Counted from the stretch's first letter, positions 17,410 to 26,995 are shown. The stretch is DNA of 64,000 nucleotides from an uncultured Pelagibacteraceae bacterium (GCA_902589155.1 CACIRV010000002.1:98804-162803), one strand, 5' to 3'. The notes: generated from the letters alone by a model not told the origin. Translations and numbers: made by a program.

Positions 17410-18102
17410 ATGATTGGAATACTTGGTGGTATGGGCACACAGGCTGGGTTAGATTTTTGTAGCAAACTAGCTAAATTAAATAGAGGTAAGTCTGATCAAA
17501 ATTACCCTATTTTTTTACTTTATAATAAATCTAATATTCCAGATAGAAAACAAAATTTAAAAAAATATTCTAAAGTTCTAAAATCATTAGTTGCCGGTTG
17601 TAAGTTTTTACAAAAGAATAAATGTAAATTTATTTCTATTCCATGTAACACTGCGCATTACTGGTATGAAGACTTAAAAGAGATAATTAAAATTCCAATA
17701 TTAAACATGCCTAAAATTGTCTACGCAAGTGCTTCAAAAAATTGCAGGAAAGGTTCTAAAATTGGTTTATTGGCAACTGATACAACAATAAAAACTGGAA
17801 TTTATAAAAAATACTTTAATAGGAAATATGATTTAATTACACCTCAACAAAAACTACAGATAAAAAGTGTAAATAAGTCAATCAAACTAGTGAAAATGGG
17901 AAAAACAAAAGAGGCTGAAAAAGCTATAAAGCCAGCAGTAAACTATTTGATGAAAAAAAATTGTAAAAAAATCATTTTGGGCTGTACTGAGTTGCCAATT
18001 GCTATATTTGCATATAAATCATTTAGGAGAGCAAAATTATCAAAGATATTTATGGACCCTAATTTAATTTTAGCAGAGGCTTCATTAAGAAAATATAGAT
18101 GA
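17410..18102 (+). CDS. Aspartate/glutamate racemase family protein
   Basis: 230 residues. It starts with IGILGGMGTQAG, and both catalytic cysteines of the cofactor-independent racemases are present: Cys79 in IPCNTAHYW and Cys192 in LGCTELPIA. Aspartate racemase is the closest guess. It lies 17 bases after tauC and overlaps the next gene by four bases, so it may be co-transcribed with the transporter, though a link to taurine is not obvious. Confidence 0.8.
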   Translation: MIGILGGMGTQAGLDFCSKLAKLNRGKSDQNYPIFLLYNKSNIPDRKQNLKKYSKVLKSLVAGCKFLQKNKCKFISIPCNTAHYWYEDLKEIIKIPILNMPKIVYASASKNCRKGSKIGLLATDTTIKTGIYKKYFNRKYDLITPQQKLQIKSVNKSIKLVKMGKTKEAEKAIKPAVNYLMKKNCKKIILGCTELPIAIFAYKSFRRAKLSKIFMDPNLILAEASLRKYR

Positions 18103-18533
18103 AAAAATTTATAATTTTATTTTTTTTACTTTTTCCTTTTGTATTAATAGCAGAAGAAAATCCTAAGGATAAAAGAATAGCTAAATATGTAATGGAAAAT
18201 ATTCAAAAAGATTACGTTAATTGCTATAGCTTTTATAAAATAGCCGCTGAAAGTTTCAAAAAAGCGGGAAAAGAAAAATCATTAATCGAAAACCTGGAAA
18301 AAAGTGCAGATGTTGCTTTAAAATATAATTATGATTTGGGGGAAATAATGGGCCTCAATCCAGAAGTTATGGCTCAAATGACAAAAGATAAAGTTAATGA
18401 TTTTGTGGTACTTGCAAATAAAGATTTCTCCTCTTTAGCAAAAAAATATGGTCTAGTTTGTAAAAATTTAGTGGAAAATCCTGAGGAAAGAACTAACTAT
18501 TGGGAAAATAAAGGGAAAAAAGTAATTAAGTGA
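18099..18533 (+). CDS. Secreted small protein of unknown function
   Basis: 144 residues with an N-terminal signal peptide (about 1-18, FIILFFLLFPFVLIAEE). The mature part is helical and charged with two cysteines (near 42 and 122) that could form a disulfide in the periplasm. The start overlaps the racemase stop (ATGA), and its stop overlaps the next gene (GTGA). No family recognised. Confidence 0.6.
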   Translation: MKKFIILFFLLFPFVLIAEENPKDKRIAKYVMENIQKDYVNCYSFYKIAAESFKKAGKEKSLIENLEKSADVALKYNYDLGEIMGLNPEVMAQMTKDKVNDFVVLANKDFSSLAKKYGLVCKNLVENPEERTNYWENKGKKVIK

Positions 18534-19537
18534 AAAAAAGTATTTTGCGATCAAGAATAATACAGATTTTCGAAAAGCATAAATTATCTAAAAAACATTC
18601 TAAAGTTTGTGCAGATTATTTAATAAAAGCAGAACTAGTTGAAGCTAGATCTCATGGCTTAACAAGACTAAAAATGTATTGTGAACGAATACAAAAAAAA
18701 TTGATAAATCCTAAACCAAAAATTAAGATAAAAAGAATTAGTTCCTCCATATCCTACATTGATGCAGATAATAGTATAGGTTTTATTTCTGCTGACATCG
18801 GAATTTATCAGGCTATAAAAAATGCGAAAAATACCGGGCTTGGTCTTGTTGCGGTTAAAAAAAGTGGTCACTTTGGTTTATCGAGTTTTTATGCAGAACA
18901 AGCAGTAAAAAAAAATTTAATAGTATTTTGTTTCACTAATGCTCCCCCTGCTCTTGCGCCTTATGGAGCAAGGAAATCTTTATTTGGAACAAATCCTATT
19001 TGTTTTGGAGCCCCAGTTGGTAAAGTGCCATTTATTCTTGATACATCAACTTCAATGATAAATAGAGGTAAAATAAGACATGCTAATAAATTTGGAAAGA
19101 AAATTCCATACGGGGTTGCGTTAAATAAATTTGGAAAAATTACAACTAATGCTAAAGAAGCGCTTAAAGGAACTCAGTTACCTATTGCAGGCTTTAAAGG
19201 TTCTGGTTTAGCATGGATGGTAGATATTTTAAGTGGAGTTTTAACAGGTAGTAGTCATGGAGGTAAAACTAAAGACCCATTTGATGATTTTAGTGGCCCA
19301 CAAAATGTAGGTCATTTATTTATTACAATAGATCCAAAAATATTTATTGGAAAAAGATACATTCAGGAAATGAAAAAGAATATAAGATTAATTAAAAGAC
19401 TTCCAAAAGCAAAAGGTTTCAGTTCTATACTTTATCCAGGAGAAAGAAAAAATAAATTGTATAAAAAAAATTTAAATAGAGATATATCTATACCAAAAAA
19501 AATTTTACAAGAAATGGATGAGCTAAATGCTATCTAA
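18530..19537 (+). CDS. Ldh_2-family NAD(P) dehydrogenase (malate/L-lactate/sulfolactate type)
   Basis: 335 residues, beginning at a GTG in a GTGA overlap. Family marks: EARSHGLTRLKMY (38-50, with His42), KKSGHFGLSSFYAE (110-123, with His114), GTNPICFGAP and GFKGSGLAWMVDILSG. The Ldh_2 family reduces 2-oxoacids, and includes ComC, the sulfopyruvate to (R)-sulfolactate enzyme. With a SuyAB-type sulfolactate lyase elsewhere in the window, sulfolactate dehydrogenase is an attractive role, but malate, ureidoglycolate or piperideine-2-carboxylate enzymes look alike. Confidence 0.75.
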   Translation: MKKSILRSRIIQIFEKHKLSKKHSKVCADYLIKAELVEARSHGLTRLKMYCERIQKKLINPKPKIKIKRISSSISYIDADNSIGFISADIGIYQAIKNAKNTGLGLVAVKKSGHFGLSSFYAEQAVKKNLIVFCFTNAPPALAPYGARKSLFGTNPICFGAPVGKVPFILDTSTSMINRGKIRHANKFGKKIPYGVALNKFGKITTNAKEALKGTQLPIAGFKGSGLAWMVDILSGVLTGSSHGGKTKDPFDDFSGPQNVGHLFITIDPKIFIGKRYIQEMKKNIRLIKRLPKAKGFSSILYPGERKNKLYKKNLNRDISIPKKILQEMDELNAI

Positions 19538-20435
19538 TAAAGAAATTATTTGCCCTAATAATTTATTAAAAATTGCAAAAAACAAAGGTCCTGTAAAAGC
19601 AGTAATAGTAAATGCTGGTAAAAAAGTTGCCATAGAGTCGGCTAAACAAGCCGTCGAGGCTAATTTAATTGTCCCTGTCTTTGTAGGCGATAAGTCTTTG
19701 ATACTAGAAATTTCGAAAGATATTAATTGGGATATTTCTAAATATGAAATTATTCATGAGCCTATTGAAAATAATACAGCACCAATAGCAGCTAAATTAG
19801 CAAGTGAGGAAAAAATTAAGATTATTGTAAAAGGTCATATTCACACTGACGTTTTGATGAAAGCTGTATTAAAAAGAGATCTAAATCTTATTGGAAAAAA
19901 AAGATTAAGTCACATCTGGCACATGACATTGGAGGAGAACGATAAACCTTTCATAATAACTGACGGAGCTTTAAATGTTTTGCCAAAATTAGAAACAAAA
20001 ATGCATATACTTAAAAATTCAGTAGATTTTGCTAAACGTATTGGAATATCTAAACCAAAAGTTTCTGTGCTATCGGCTACTGAAGAAGTTTTAAATAGTA
20101 TGCCAAGTTCTCTAGAAGCTAAAGAGTTGGCTAAAAGAGCAAAAAATGAAGGCATTGATGCAGAAGTATTTGGGCCAATGGCTTTTGACATTTCAGTTTC
20201 AGAGAAAGCAGCTCAAATAAAAGGAATTAAAAATACAGTTGCAGGTAAAGCAAATATTCTATTGGTTCCTAATGTTGAAGCAGGAAATGCTCTGGTTAAG
20301 ATAATGATTTATTTTATGGGAGCTTGTGCGGCAGGTGTAGTTGTCGGAGGCAAAGTCCCCGTTGTGATCACAAGTAGAGCAGATGACACTCAAGCACGCT
20401 TAGCTTCTATTGCGGCAGCAGTAGTAGCGCTTTAA
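19527..20435 (+). CDS. Phosphate acetyl/butyryltransferase family enzyme
   Basis: 302 residues of the PTA_PTB fold without extra domains. Visible signatures are KGHIHTDVLMKAVL, FIITDGALNVLPKLETK, GPMAFDISVSEKAA and LLVPNVEAGNALVK, as in phosphotransacetylases. It exchanges phosphate and CoA on an acyl group. In taurine breakdown Xsc releases acetyl phosphate, which this enzyme would turn into acetyl-CoA; the Xsc gene is 18 kb away in this window. It overlaps the dehydrogenase by 11 bases and the methyltransferase by one. Confidence 0.85.
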   Translation: MLSNKEIICPNNLLKIAKNKGPVKAVIVNAGKKVAIESAKQAVEANLIVPVFVGDKSLILEISKDINWDISKYEIIHEPIENNTAPIAAKLASEEKIKIIVKGHIHTDVLMKAVLKRDLNLIGKKRLSHIWHMTLEENDKPFIITDGALNVLPKLETKMHILKNSVDFAKRIGISKPKVSVLSATEEVLNSMPSSLEAKELAKRAKNEGIDAEVFGPMAFDISVSEKAAQIKGIKNTVAGKANILLVPNVEAGNALVKIMIYFMGACAAGVVVGGKVPVVITSRADDTQARLASIAAAVVAL

Positions 20436-21145
20436 TGAAAAAATTAAAAAATTGGGATAATAAAACTTGGCTTGCTTCTGATAAATACATTTCATCTTTT
20501 CATAAATTTCTTAAATCAAAAATTGAAATTAATAATAATACACAAATCTTAGATATAGGTTGTGGAAGAGCAAATATAATAAGTTTTCTGCATAAAAAAT
20601 ATGGATTTGCAAAAATACCAATAGGCGTTGATCTCATTAAAAATAACAATACTAAAAAAAATATTATATTTAAAAAAATTGATGCGATTAAATATTTAAA
20701 AGAAAGTAATAAGTATTTTGATATAATTTTAATAAAACAAACTATTCATTTTTTTTCTAAAAAAGAAATTATTATTCTATTAAATCTTTGTAAGAAAAGA
20801 TTAAATAAAAAAGGGGTTTTTTTAATTCTCTCGCTGAAAACAAAAAATAATCAAATACCATCCTTTAAGTTAATGAAAAAAAAACTAGATGCAAGTCTTA
20901 GAAAAGATGAGCAAATACTAGTTCTGGTAAAAAGAAATCTTAAAACATTTGAAAAAAAAAATTTTACTTACAAAGCAGTAGTCAAAAAAAATGATTATAT
21001 GAAAATGATTAAAAATCGATTTATTTCTTGTCTAATTGCTTTATCAAAAAAAGAAATTTTAGAAGGTATCAAGGAAATAAAAGTAAAATTTAAAGCTTTA
21101 ATCAAATTCGAAGATACATTGGAATGTATAATCTATAGAAGATAG
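20435..21145 (+). CDS. SAM-dependent methyltransferase
   Basis: 236 residues. LDIGCGRANI is the SAM-binding glycine motif, GVDLI closes strand 2 and FDIILIKQTIHFFS is the post-III segment of a class I methyltransferase. The start overlaps the phosphotransacetylase stop (TAATG). Very lysine-rich and AT-rich. The substrate is not predictable. Confidence 0.65.
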   Translation: MKKLKNWDNKTWLASDKYISSFHKFLKSKIEINNNTQILDIGCGRANIISFLHKKYGFAKIPIGVDLIKNNNTKKNIIFKKIDAIKYLKESNKYFDIILIKQTIHFFSKKEIIILLNLCKKRLNKKGVFLILSLKTKNNQIPSFKLMKKKLDASLRKDEQILVLVKRNLKTFEKKNFTYKAVVKKNDYMKMIKNRFISCLIALSKKEILEGIKEIKVKFKALIKFEDTLECIIYRR

Positions 21146-21146
21146 A

Positions 21147-21935
21147 CTATGCCTCTTTGATTTTGTATTCCGAATCTTTTTTTAATCTTAATCTTTTTAG
21201 TTTTAAAACATTAGTAGTTATAAATCTTAAAAATTTATAAAAAAAGTTGTTATTTATTTTAGCTAATGCTTGGTCATAAGTAATAATTTGATTTGAATTT
21301 TTTTTAATAAAATTTTCAAAATTTATGTAATCGATTTCTTTCCATGTATGAGTATGAAGCTTAGTGGATTGTATGCCAAAAGGTAATAAAATTACCTTCT
21401 CAAATAATTGGGGAATAAATTTAATATTTTTTTCAGTGTATGGCATCAAACCATAACCATCGATTATTTCAGTAATACCATTATTCTTTAAAGCAATAAA
21501 TGTATTTTCATCATAAGTTTGATTAGGGGCAAAAAAGGCTCTAATTTTTATTTCTTCTTTTTTAAATTTTTCTAATCCTTTTTTAATTCTTGCCTCTTGT
21601 ATATCTAGTGGATGTCCAAAAAACTCAGATCCTCCACCATAATTAAAATAATCAGATTTTTTTCTACAAAGTTTATCGTAGATATGAGTATATCCATGTT
21701 GGACTATCTCCCATCCCTTGTCTTGCCATTTTCTTACTTGATCCCAAAAATTATCATTTCTGGAAAAAGATAAAAATCCTTCATCTTTATTGTTTGGTAT
21801 AACCCCTAAAACTGGTTTAATTGAATATTTATCAAATAGAACCTCCAATTTTTTCATAAGGTCCCAGTCCATATTCTCACAAACGTCGTCAATACGAATG
21901 AGTATTCCTGTGTTATTTTTTATATAATTATTCAT
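21147..21935 (-). CDS. DUF2334 polysaccharide deacetylase-like protein
   Basis: 262 residues. ILIRIDDVCE near the N terminus, EIVQHGYTHIYD, and the later FFAPNQTYDENT and QLFEKVILLPFG segments fit the DUF2334 branch of the NodB/carbohydrate esterase 4 fold: two acidic residues and a His-x3-His pair would bind the metal. No signal peptide is seen, so it probably acts in the cytoplasm. Convergent with the methyltransferase gene and divergent from the acyl-CoA synthetase. Confidence 0.7.
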   Translation of the reverse strand: MNNYIKNNTGILIRIDDVCENMDWDLMKKLEVLFDKYSIKPVLGVIPNNKDEGFLSFSRNDNFWDQVRKWQDKGWEIVQHGYTHIYDKLCRKKSDYFNYGGGSEFFGHPLDIQEARIKKGLEKFKKEEIKIRAFFAPNQTYDENTFIALKNNGITEIIDGYGLMPYTEKNIKFIPQLFEKVILLPFGIQSTKLHTHTWKEIDYINFENFIKKNSNQIITYDQALAKINNNFFYKFLRFITTNVLKLKRLRLKKDSEYKIKEA

Positions 21936-21979
21936 GTTAAAACATTATATATTAAATGATCTTTTAGTTGTATTAAAAA

Positions 21980-23596
21980 ATGAACATTAAAAATTACAAA
22001 AATCTTAAAAAAAATAAAGCAAATTTTGACCCTCTTACCCCAATTGATTTTTTAAAAAGAACGGCAAAAATTTTTCCAAATTATATTTCAATTATATCAG
22101 AAAATAAAAAGTTTACTTGGGGACAAACTTTTAAAAGATGCAATCTATTAGCAAAAGCTTTAGCTAAATATAAAATCAAACCTGGAGATGTTGTCTCGAT
22201 TATGGCCCCAAATACATCTGCAATGTATGAAGCCCACTTTGGTATTCCTATGATAGGTGCAATCTTAAATGCAATTAACATAAGACTGGATGCAAAAACT
22301 ATCAGTTACATAATAGGCCATTCAAAAACTAAAATAATATTTGTAGATACGGAATTTTTACCAATCATTAGAGAGGCGCTTAAAATAAAAAATCTTAAAA
22401 TACCAATCATCGCCATTAAAGACGATAATAAATTTTCACGTAACATTAAGAAAGAAAAATTATATGAGGATTTTTTAAAAAAAGGTTCCAGAAAAAATAC
22501 TATGATTTCTAAAATTAGAGATGAATGGTCTCCAATTAGTTTAGGATATACCTCAGGAACCACTAACAAACCTAAAGGTGTAGTCACTCATCATAGAGGT
22601 GCATATTTAAATGCTGTTAGTAATCAACTTGCTTGGAATATGAAAAAAAATCCTACATATTTATGGACTCTACCTATGTTTCATTGCAATGGCTGGTGTT
22701 TTCCTTGGACTATTGCTGCTTTAGCTGGGAAAAATATTTGTATTAGAAAGGTGAATTCTAAATCGATTTTTAAACTTATTAAAAAATATGAAGTTTCCCA
22801 CTTATGTGGAACTACGGTAATAATTAATTTGCTTATCAAAGAGGGTATAAAACTAAAAAATAGAATTGAATTTATGACTGGGGCAGCACCTCCTCCATCT
22901 ACTGTTCTCAAAAAAATTGATGATTTAGGATTTAATATAACTCACACTTATGGTTTAACTGAAGTATATGGGCCTGCAGTAATATGTGAATGGCAAAACA
23001 GTTGGGGTCAACTAAACAAAAATAAAATTGCAGAACTTAAATCTTATCAAGGAGTAAGATATCCTGGAATTTCTGAAATCAATGTTTTCAATAAAAAAAC
23101 AAAAAAAGAAGTCAAACATGATGGGAAAGAACTTGGAGAAGTATTAATGAGAGGTAACACAGTGATGATGGGTTATCATAAAGATATATTAGCTACGAAT
23201 AAAGCTTTCATTAAAGGCTGGTTTCATACTGGTGATATAGCTGTTATTCATAAAAATGGTTACATTCAACTTAAAGATAGATCTAAGGATATAATAATTT
23301 CAGGTGGAGAAAACATATCTTCAATAGAAATTGAAAACGTTCTGTTTAAACATAAAGATATTATTGACGCGGCTGTAGTAGCAAAGAAGGATGAAAAATG
23401 GGGAGAAGTTCCTTGTGCTTTTGTAACTTTAAAAAAAAATTCAACCCTTAAAGCAAAGGAAATAACTCAATTTTGTAGGAATAATATGGCTAGTTATAAA
23501 ATTCCAAAAAACATAATTTTTGGAAAAATTGATAAAACCCCAACAGGAAAAACCCAAAAATACTTGTTGCGAAGGAAGGTTAATCTGATTGATTGA
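21980..23596 (+). CDS. AMP-dependent acyl-CoA synthetase (DmdB-like)
   Basis: 538 residues, ANL superfamily. The phosphate loop is YTSGTTNKPKGV (190-201); LPMFHCNGW, HTYGLTEVYGP, WFHTGDIAV, DRSKDIIISGGENI and the final PTGKTQKYLLR (A10 lysine) are present. It activates a carboxylic acid to its CoA ester. The MFHCNGW segment and length resemble medium-chain and methylmercaptopropionate-CoA ligases (DmdB) of marine bacteria. The acyl-CoA dehydrogenase gene 34 bases downstream suggests they act on one pathway. Confidence 0.82.
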   Translation: MNIKNYKNLKKNKANFDPLTPIDFLKRTAKIFPNYISIISENKKFTWGQTFKRCNLLAKALAKYKIKPGDVVSIMAPNTSAMYEAHFGIPMIGAILNAINIRLDAKTISYIIGHSKTKIIFVDTEFLPIIREALKIKNLKIPIIAIKDDNKFSRNIKKEKLYEDFLKKGSRKNTMISKIRDEWSPISLGYTSGTTNKPKGVVTHHRGAYLNAVSNQLAWNMKKNPTYLWTLPMFHCNGWCFPWTIAALAGKNICIRKVNSKSIFKLIKKYEVSHLCGTTVIINLLIKEGIKLKNRIEFMTGAAPPPSTVLKKIDDLGFNITHTYGLTEVYGPAVICEWQNSWGQLNKNKIAELKSYQGVRYPGISEINVFNKKTKKEVKHDGKELGEVLMRGNTVMMGYHKDILATNKAFIKGWFHTGDIAVIHKNGYIQLKDRSKDIIISGGENISSIEIENVLFKHKDIIDAAVVAKKDEKWGEVPCAFVTLKKNSTLKAKEITQFCRNNMASYKIPKNIIFGKIDKTPTGKTQKYLLRRKVNLID

Positions 23597-23630
23597 AAAT
23601 GCTTTAAAATAGTATAAAAGAAACAATTGA

Positions 23631-24830
23631 ATGAGCGTTAGACTAGTAGATAACAAGGATACAGTTAAAAAAGTTAATGATTGGAGAGATCCTTTATATC
23701 TAAACAATCTTTTAACAGATAAAGAAAAATTAATTCACAAAAAAGCAAAAGACTTTTGCAAAACTCGTTTGCTTCCAACAGTTATAGATGACAACAATAA
23801 GAGTTTTTTTGATAAAAAAATTTATTCTGATTTAGGTAAAAACGGTTTTTTAGGAAATACTATTAAAGGCTACGGATCTGCAAATGTCTCTAGTGTAGCT
23901 TATGGATTGGTTGCTAGGGAGCTAGAATCAGTCGATAGTAGCTATAGATCAGCTATATCAGTTCAATCATCTCTAGTTATTCATCCTATTTACAATTTTG
24001 GATCTAATGAACAAAAAGAAAAATATATACCTGAATTAATTAAAGGAAACTTAATTGGATGTTTTGGATTAACTGAAAGTGTTTCAGGTTCAGATCCTTC
24101 ATCTATGCAAACTACATTTGAAGAAGTTACAGATGGTTTTATTATTAATGGATCAAAAGATTGGATAACGAATGCGCCTATAGCTGACGTCTTTTTGATT
24201 TGGGCATTTGATAAAGAAAAAAAAGTTCACGGATTTTTAATTGATAAAGAAACAAAAGGTTTAACCGCTGAAAAAATAAATAAATCTAGCATCAAAATTG
24301 CTCAAGCAGGAAAAATATTTCTAAAAGATGTTAAAGTTCCAAAATCAAGCATTTTACCTAATACTACTGGTTGGAAGTCTGTTTATTCTTGTATCAATAA
24401 AGCTAGATACGGAATAGCTTGGGGCGCAATGGGAGCCGCTGAAACTTGCTGGTTTATTGCAAAAGATTATTCAGAAAAAAGAATAGTTAATAAAAAACCT
24501 TTAGCTTCTAAACAATTAGTGCAAAAAAAACTTGCGGACATGATGACAGAAATTTCTTTAGGTTTTGCAGGATGTATTTTAGCTGGAAGATCTATGGATG
24601 AAGATAAAGATCTTAAAATTGCAATAAGTTTGTTGAAGAGAAATAACTGTAAGAAAGCGTTAAATATAGTTCGTGATGCTAGAGATATTTTAGCTGGTAA
24701 CGGAATACTAGATGAGTATCACGTAATTAGACATTTAGTGAATCTAGAAACGGTAAACACTTATGATGGAACCGAAGATACTCACGCTTTAATACTAGGT
24801 AAACTTCAAACTGGTTTGGATGCATTCTAG
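23631..24830 (+). CDS. Acyl-CoA dehydrogenase, glutaryl-CoA dehydrogenase-like
   Basis: 399 residues, full length. CFGLTESVSGSDPSSM and INGSKDWITNAP are FAD-binding signatures, and the C terminus NTYDGTEDTHALILG matches glutaryl-CoA dehydrogenase, where the usual sequence is NTYEGT with the catalytic-base glutamate. Here that residue is Asp379, an unusual but conservative change. RYGIAWGAMGAAE also fits the GcdH type. It should oxidise an acyl-CoA and pass electrons to ETF. It overlaps the acetyltransferase gene by 11 bases. Confidence 0.82.
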   Translation: MSVRLVDNKDTVKKVNDWRDPLYLNNLLTDKEKLIHKKAKDFCKTRLLPTVIDDNNKSFFDKKIYSDLGKNGFLGNTIKGYGSANVSSVAYGLVARELESVDSSYRSAISVQSSLVIHPIYNFGSNEQKEKYIPELIKGNLIGCFGLTESVSGSDPSSMQTTFEEVTDGFIINGSKDWITNAPIADVFLIWAFDKEKKVHGFLIDKETKGLTAEKINKSSIKIAQAGKIFLKDVKVPKSSILPNTTGWKSVYSCINKARYGIAWGAMGAAETCWFIAKDYSEKRIVNKKPLASKQLVQKKLADMMTEISLGFAGCILAGRSMDEDKDLKIAISLLKRNNCKKALNIVRDARDILAGNGILDEYHVIRHLVNLETVNTYDGTEDTHALILGKLQTGLDAF

Positions 24831-25857
24831 AGATAGTATTTCATCTAAATGTAAAATACATAAAATTTCAGAAGTTAGTAAAGAAAAGCTATCCGCTTTC
24901 TATAAAAAACTTTATCCCGAAAGATATAAAAGTTTAACTGAAAATTGGAATTGGTGGTATAGAGTTAATAAAGATTTTGCAGAACCAATTATACTTTCTT
25001 TGGACGATAAAGTAATTGGTCAGGCAGCTTTTCTAGTTAACAATTTGATTGTTTCTAATAAAAAAATTCCTGCTATTTGGTTTCAAGATTATGCTGTGCT
25101 TCCAGAGTTTATGGGTGCTGGCTTAGGTAAACTATTAACTAAAGAATGGATGAAGGTTTGTCCCAATCAAATGGCTATGTGTAGCCCTTATTCTTTAAGA
25201 GTACTAAAAAAATTTGGTTGGATTGATAACTTTGAAACAAAAAGATTAGTTAGACCAATCAATTACTTTAAATTTGTCCCTTTTGCAAATAAGTTAAACT
25301 TAAATCTTTTTAATTCTGCTCTTAGATTTTTTCTTAAGAAAAGATATGCGGAAAATGATAATATAAAGCCTTATAATCTCTCAGAAAATTTTAAAGTAAT
25401 ATCTGAATCTTTTAATCTAAAAAAAATGCCAGAAAATAATAACGATTACGCAATCATTAATAGAGATGAAAGTTGGTTAAATTGGAGATTAATGGAGTGC
25501 CCTTATAAAAAAGACATTTATTTTTTTGAATACCAAAATAGTTTTTCAATAGTTCATATTTACTCAGTAAAAAATATTAAAAGATTGAATATCTTATATA
25601 CTTATAGCACTGATAATTTTGAGGAGACAAAAATTTATAAATTGATAACAAATTGGGCAATTAATAATGATATTGATTTTGTGTGGGCAATAAGCAAAAG
25701 AAAAGATTTAAAAAATATTTTTCCTAGAGTTTATTACAGACCTCTTAGGTTTGCTTCATGGAGTTCTGATAGTTCAATATTCAACGTTTTAAAAAAAGGG
25801 TTTTTAGATCTTCAAGGAATAGACTCGGATATAGAGTCCGGTTTCTACGTAGAATAA
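24820..25857 (+). CDS. GNAT-family acetyltransferase-like protein
   Basis: 345 residues. The N-terminal part shows a GNAT core: IWFQDYAVLPEFMGAGLGKLL is the acetyl-CoA loop (V-x-P-x-x-x-G-x-G), followed by a hydrophobic strand and LRVLKKFGW, typical of the end of the fold. The C-terminal half is tryptophan- and tyrosine-rich and may be a second degenerate GNAT domain. It overlaps the dehydrogenase by 11 bases. Substrate unknown. Confidence 0.65.
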   Translation: MHSRDSISSKCKIHKISEVSKEKLSAFYKKLYPERYKSLTENWNWWYRVNKDFAEPIILSLDDKVIGQAAFLVNNLIVSNKKIPAIWFQDYAVLPEFMGAGLGKLLTKEWMKVCPNQMAMCSPYSLRVLKKFGWIDNFETKRLVRPINYFKFVPFANKLNLNLFNSALRFFLKKRYAENDNIKPYNLSENFKVISESFNLKKMPENNNDYAIINRDESWLNWRLMECPYKKDIYFFEYQNSFSIVHIYSVKNIKRLNILYTYSTDNFEETKIYKLITNWAINNDIDFVWAISKRKDLKNIFPRVYYRPLRFASWSSDSSIFNVLKKGFLDLQGIDSDIESGFYVE

Positions 25858-25871
25858 ATCTTTTAACTTTA

Positions 25872-25907
25872 CTAACAAGTATAGAAAATAGTCTCTATAC
25901 TTGTTAG
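25872..25907. terminator. Hairpin between convergent genes
   Basis: A perfect 14-bp stem (25872-25885 with 25894-25907) around an 8-base loop lies between the ends of the acetyltransferase gene and the GYD-domain gene. It is well placed as a bidirectional terminator although neither side has a long T run. Confidence 0.65.
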
Positions 25908-25916
25908 AAATTCAAA

Positions 25917-26240
25917 TTATTTTCCCGGTTCTTTATATGTTGAAGCCATTTTCTTAGCAGTTTCTGCAATCTGATTAAGATTTATGTCTTCTAGAATCGT
26001 AAAATCTGAAACAGCTCCGCTTGAAACAGCAACCATAGATGCTGCTGCGGCTTGTTCAAAAGTTCCTTCAATCTCTGCCATAAAATCGTACTTACCTCTT
26101 AAGCCGGCATAACGAGTCACCTTTGCACCAACTGATGCTGCAAGAGCTGATGTTGCTGCTTTTCTGTCTGTACCTGGATTGTTAACAAATCCACCAAGAC
26201 CTTTAGCAGTATATCTTCCAAGAGTTATAAATTTTGCCAT
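25917..26240 (-). CDS. GYD-domain small protein
   Basis: About 107 residues from ATG 26240, preceded by a GGGGGAG ribosome site; a start at 26264 would add eight residues and overlap the previous gene. LRGKYDFMAEIEG fits the GYD domain, a ferredoxin-like alpha+beta fold whose members sense or bind small ligands, and the C-terminal FTILEDINLN is a beta-strand edge. It begins MAKF, as does the next protein upstream, which suggests related or duplicated proteins. Confidence 0.7.
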   Translation of the reverse strand: MAKFITLGRYTAKGLGGFVNNPGTDRKAATSALAASVGAKVTRYAGLRGKYDFMAEIEGTFEQAAAASMVAVSSGAVSDFTILEDINLNQIAETAKKMASTYKEPGK

Positions 26241-26253
26241 TACTCCCCCTTTC

Positions 26254-26547
26254 TTATTTTTCAACTATAACTGTTCCAGAGTGAGGATCAGTAACTCCTA
26301 ACTCTGAGGACAATTCTTCTAAAGTGTGTCTAGCTTTGTCCAAAAATTCAATCATTTTTGGTCTTGCTTTAGCTATATCATCTTCAGAATTCCATTCGCC
26401 AATCATAAAAAATTCGTTTGGTTTTGTTTCAACATACTTTGCTGAAATTTGTCCATCGAACTTAGGCATCTCATCAATTATTTTTAAGTAATCATCTCTA
26501 CTAGAGGATTTAACTTTACACCTAACTATATTCATAAATTTTGCCAT
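26254..26547 (-). CDS. ABM-like (antibiotic biosynthesis monooxygenase fold) small protein
   Basis: 97 residues of the dimeric alpha/beta-barrel type: strands NIVRCKVK and ISAKYVET, then FFMIGEWNSEDD and a long helix. The last part of ABM proteins carries the FFMIxxW-like strand. A GAGGA ribosome site precedes the start. Whether it has enzyme activity is unknown. It is one of a run of four small genes on this strand. Confidence 0.65.
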   Translation of the reverse strand: MAKFMNIVRCKVKSSSRDDYLKIIDEMPKFDGQISAKYVETKPNEFFMIGEWNSEDDIAKARPKMIEFLDKARHTLEELSSELGVTDPHSGTVIVEK

Positions 26548-26564
26548 TATTCCTCTTTTTTTAT

Positions 26565-26981
26565 TTAAACGTAAATCTTATCAGCTAAACCGTAACAAAG
26601 AACTGCACTAATAATTACAAGAACAAGTGGCGCGTATATCCCATCGTTTCTTGTTTTTTTAGTTAAACCTGTCTTATCAATTTTTAACGTATAAAAATTT
26701 ACAGCTAATATTGAAACATTAATTATAAAAACTAAGTTAAAGAACGCCCAAGTAGCATCTAAACCACCCGGTCTTACAAAGGCTACATAGATCGCCATTA
26801 AAACTATTGCAACCATAAATGAACCAGCGAATCTAGTGATTAAAGTAGCTGTCTTATCTACTCCTCTACCTTTAAGAAATTTTTTAGTATCAAATACTAG
26901 TTGGTATGCGTAACTTCCAACTATAATAAAATGAACTAAGTAAATTATTAAATAAAATGCGTTTCCAAATTTATCTATCAT
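26565..26981 (-). CDS. Small four-helix membrane protein
   Basis: 138 residues with four hydrophobic segments (about 8-28, 50-68, 76-96 and 115-133) separated by short charged loops; the N-terminal half (NAFYLIIYLVHFIIVGSYAY) is aromatic-rich. No motif was recognised. It lies between two small dimeric-barrel-type genes with 14-17 base gaps, implying one operon and a shared membrane-associated role. Confidence 0.65.
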   Translation of the reverse strand: MIDKFGNAFYLIIYLVHFIIVGSYAYQLVFDTKKFLKGRGVDKTATLITRFAGSFMVAIVLMAIYVAFVRPGGLDATWAFFNLVFIINVSILAVNFYTLKIDKTGLTKKTRNDGIYAPLVLVIISAVLCYGLADKIYV

Positions 26982-26995
26982 ATTTATCCTTTTAG

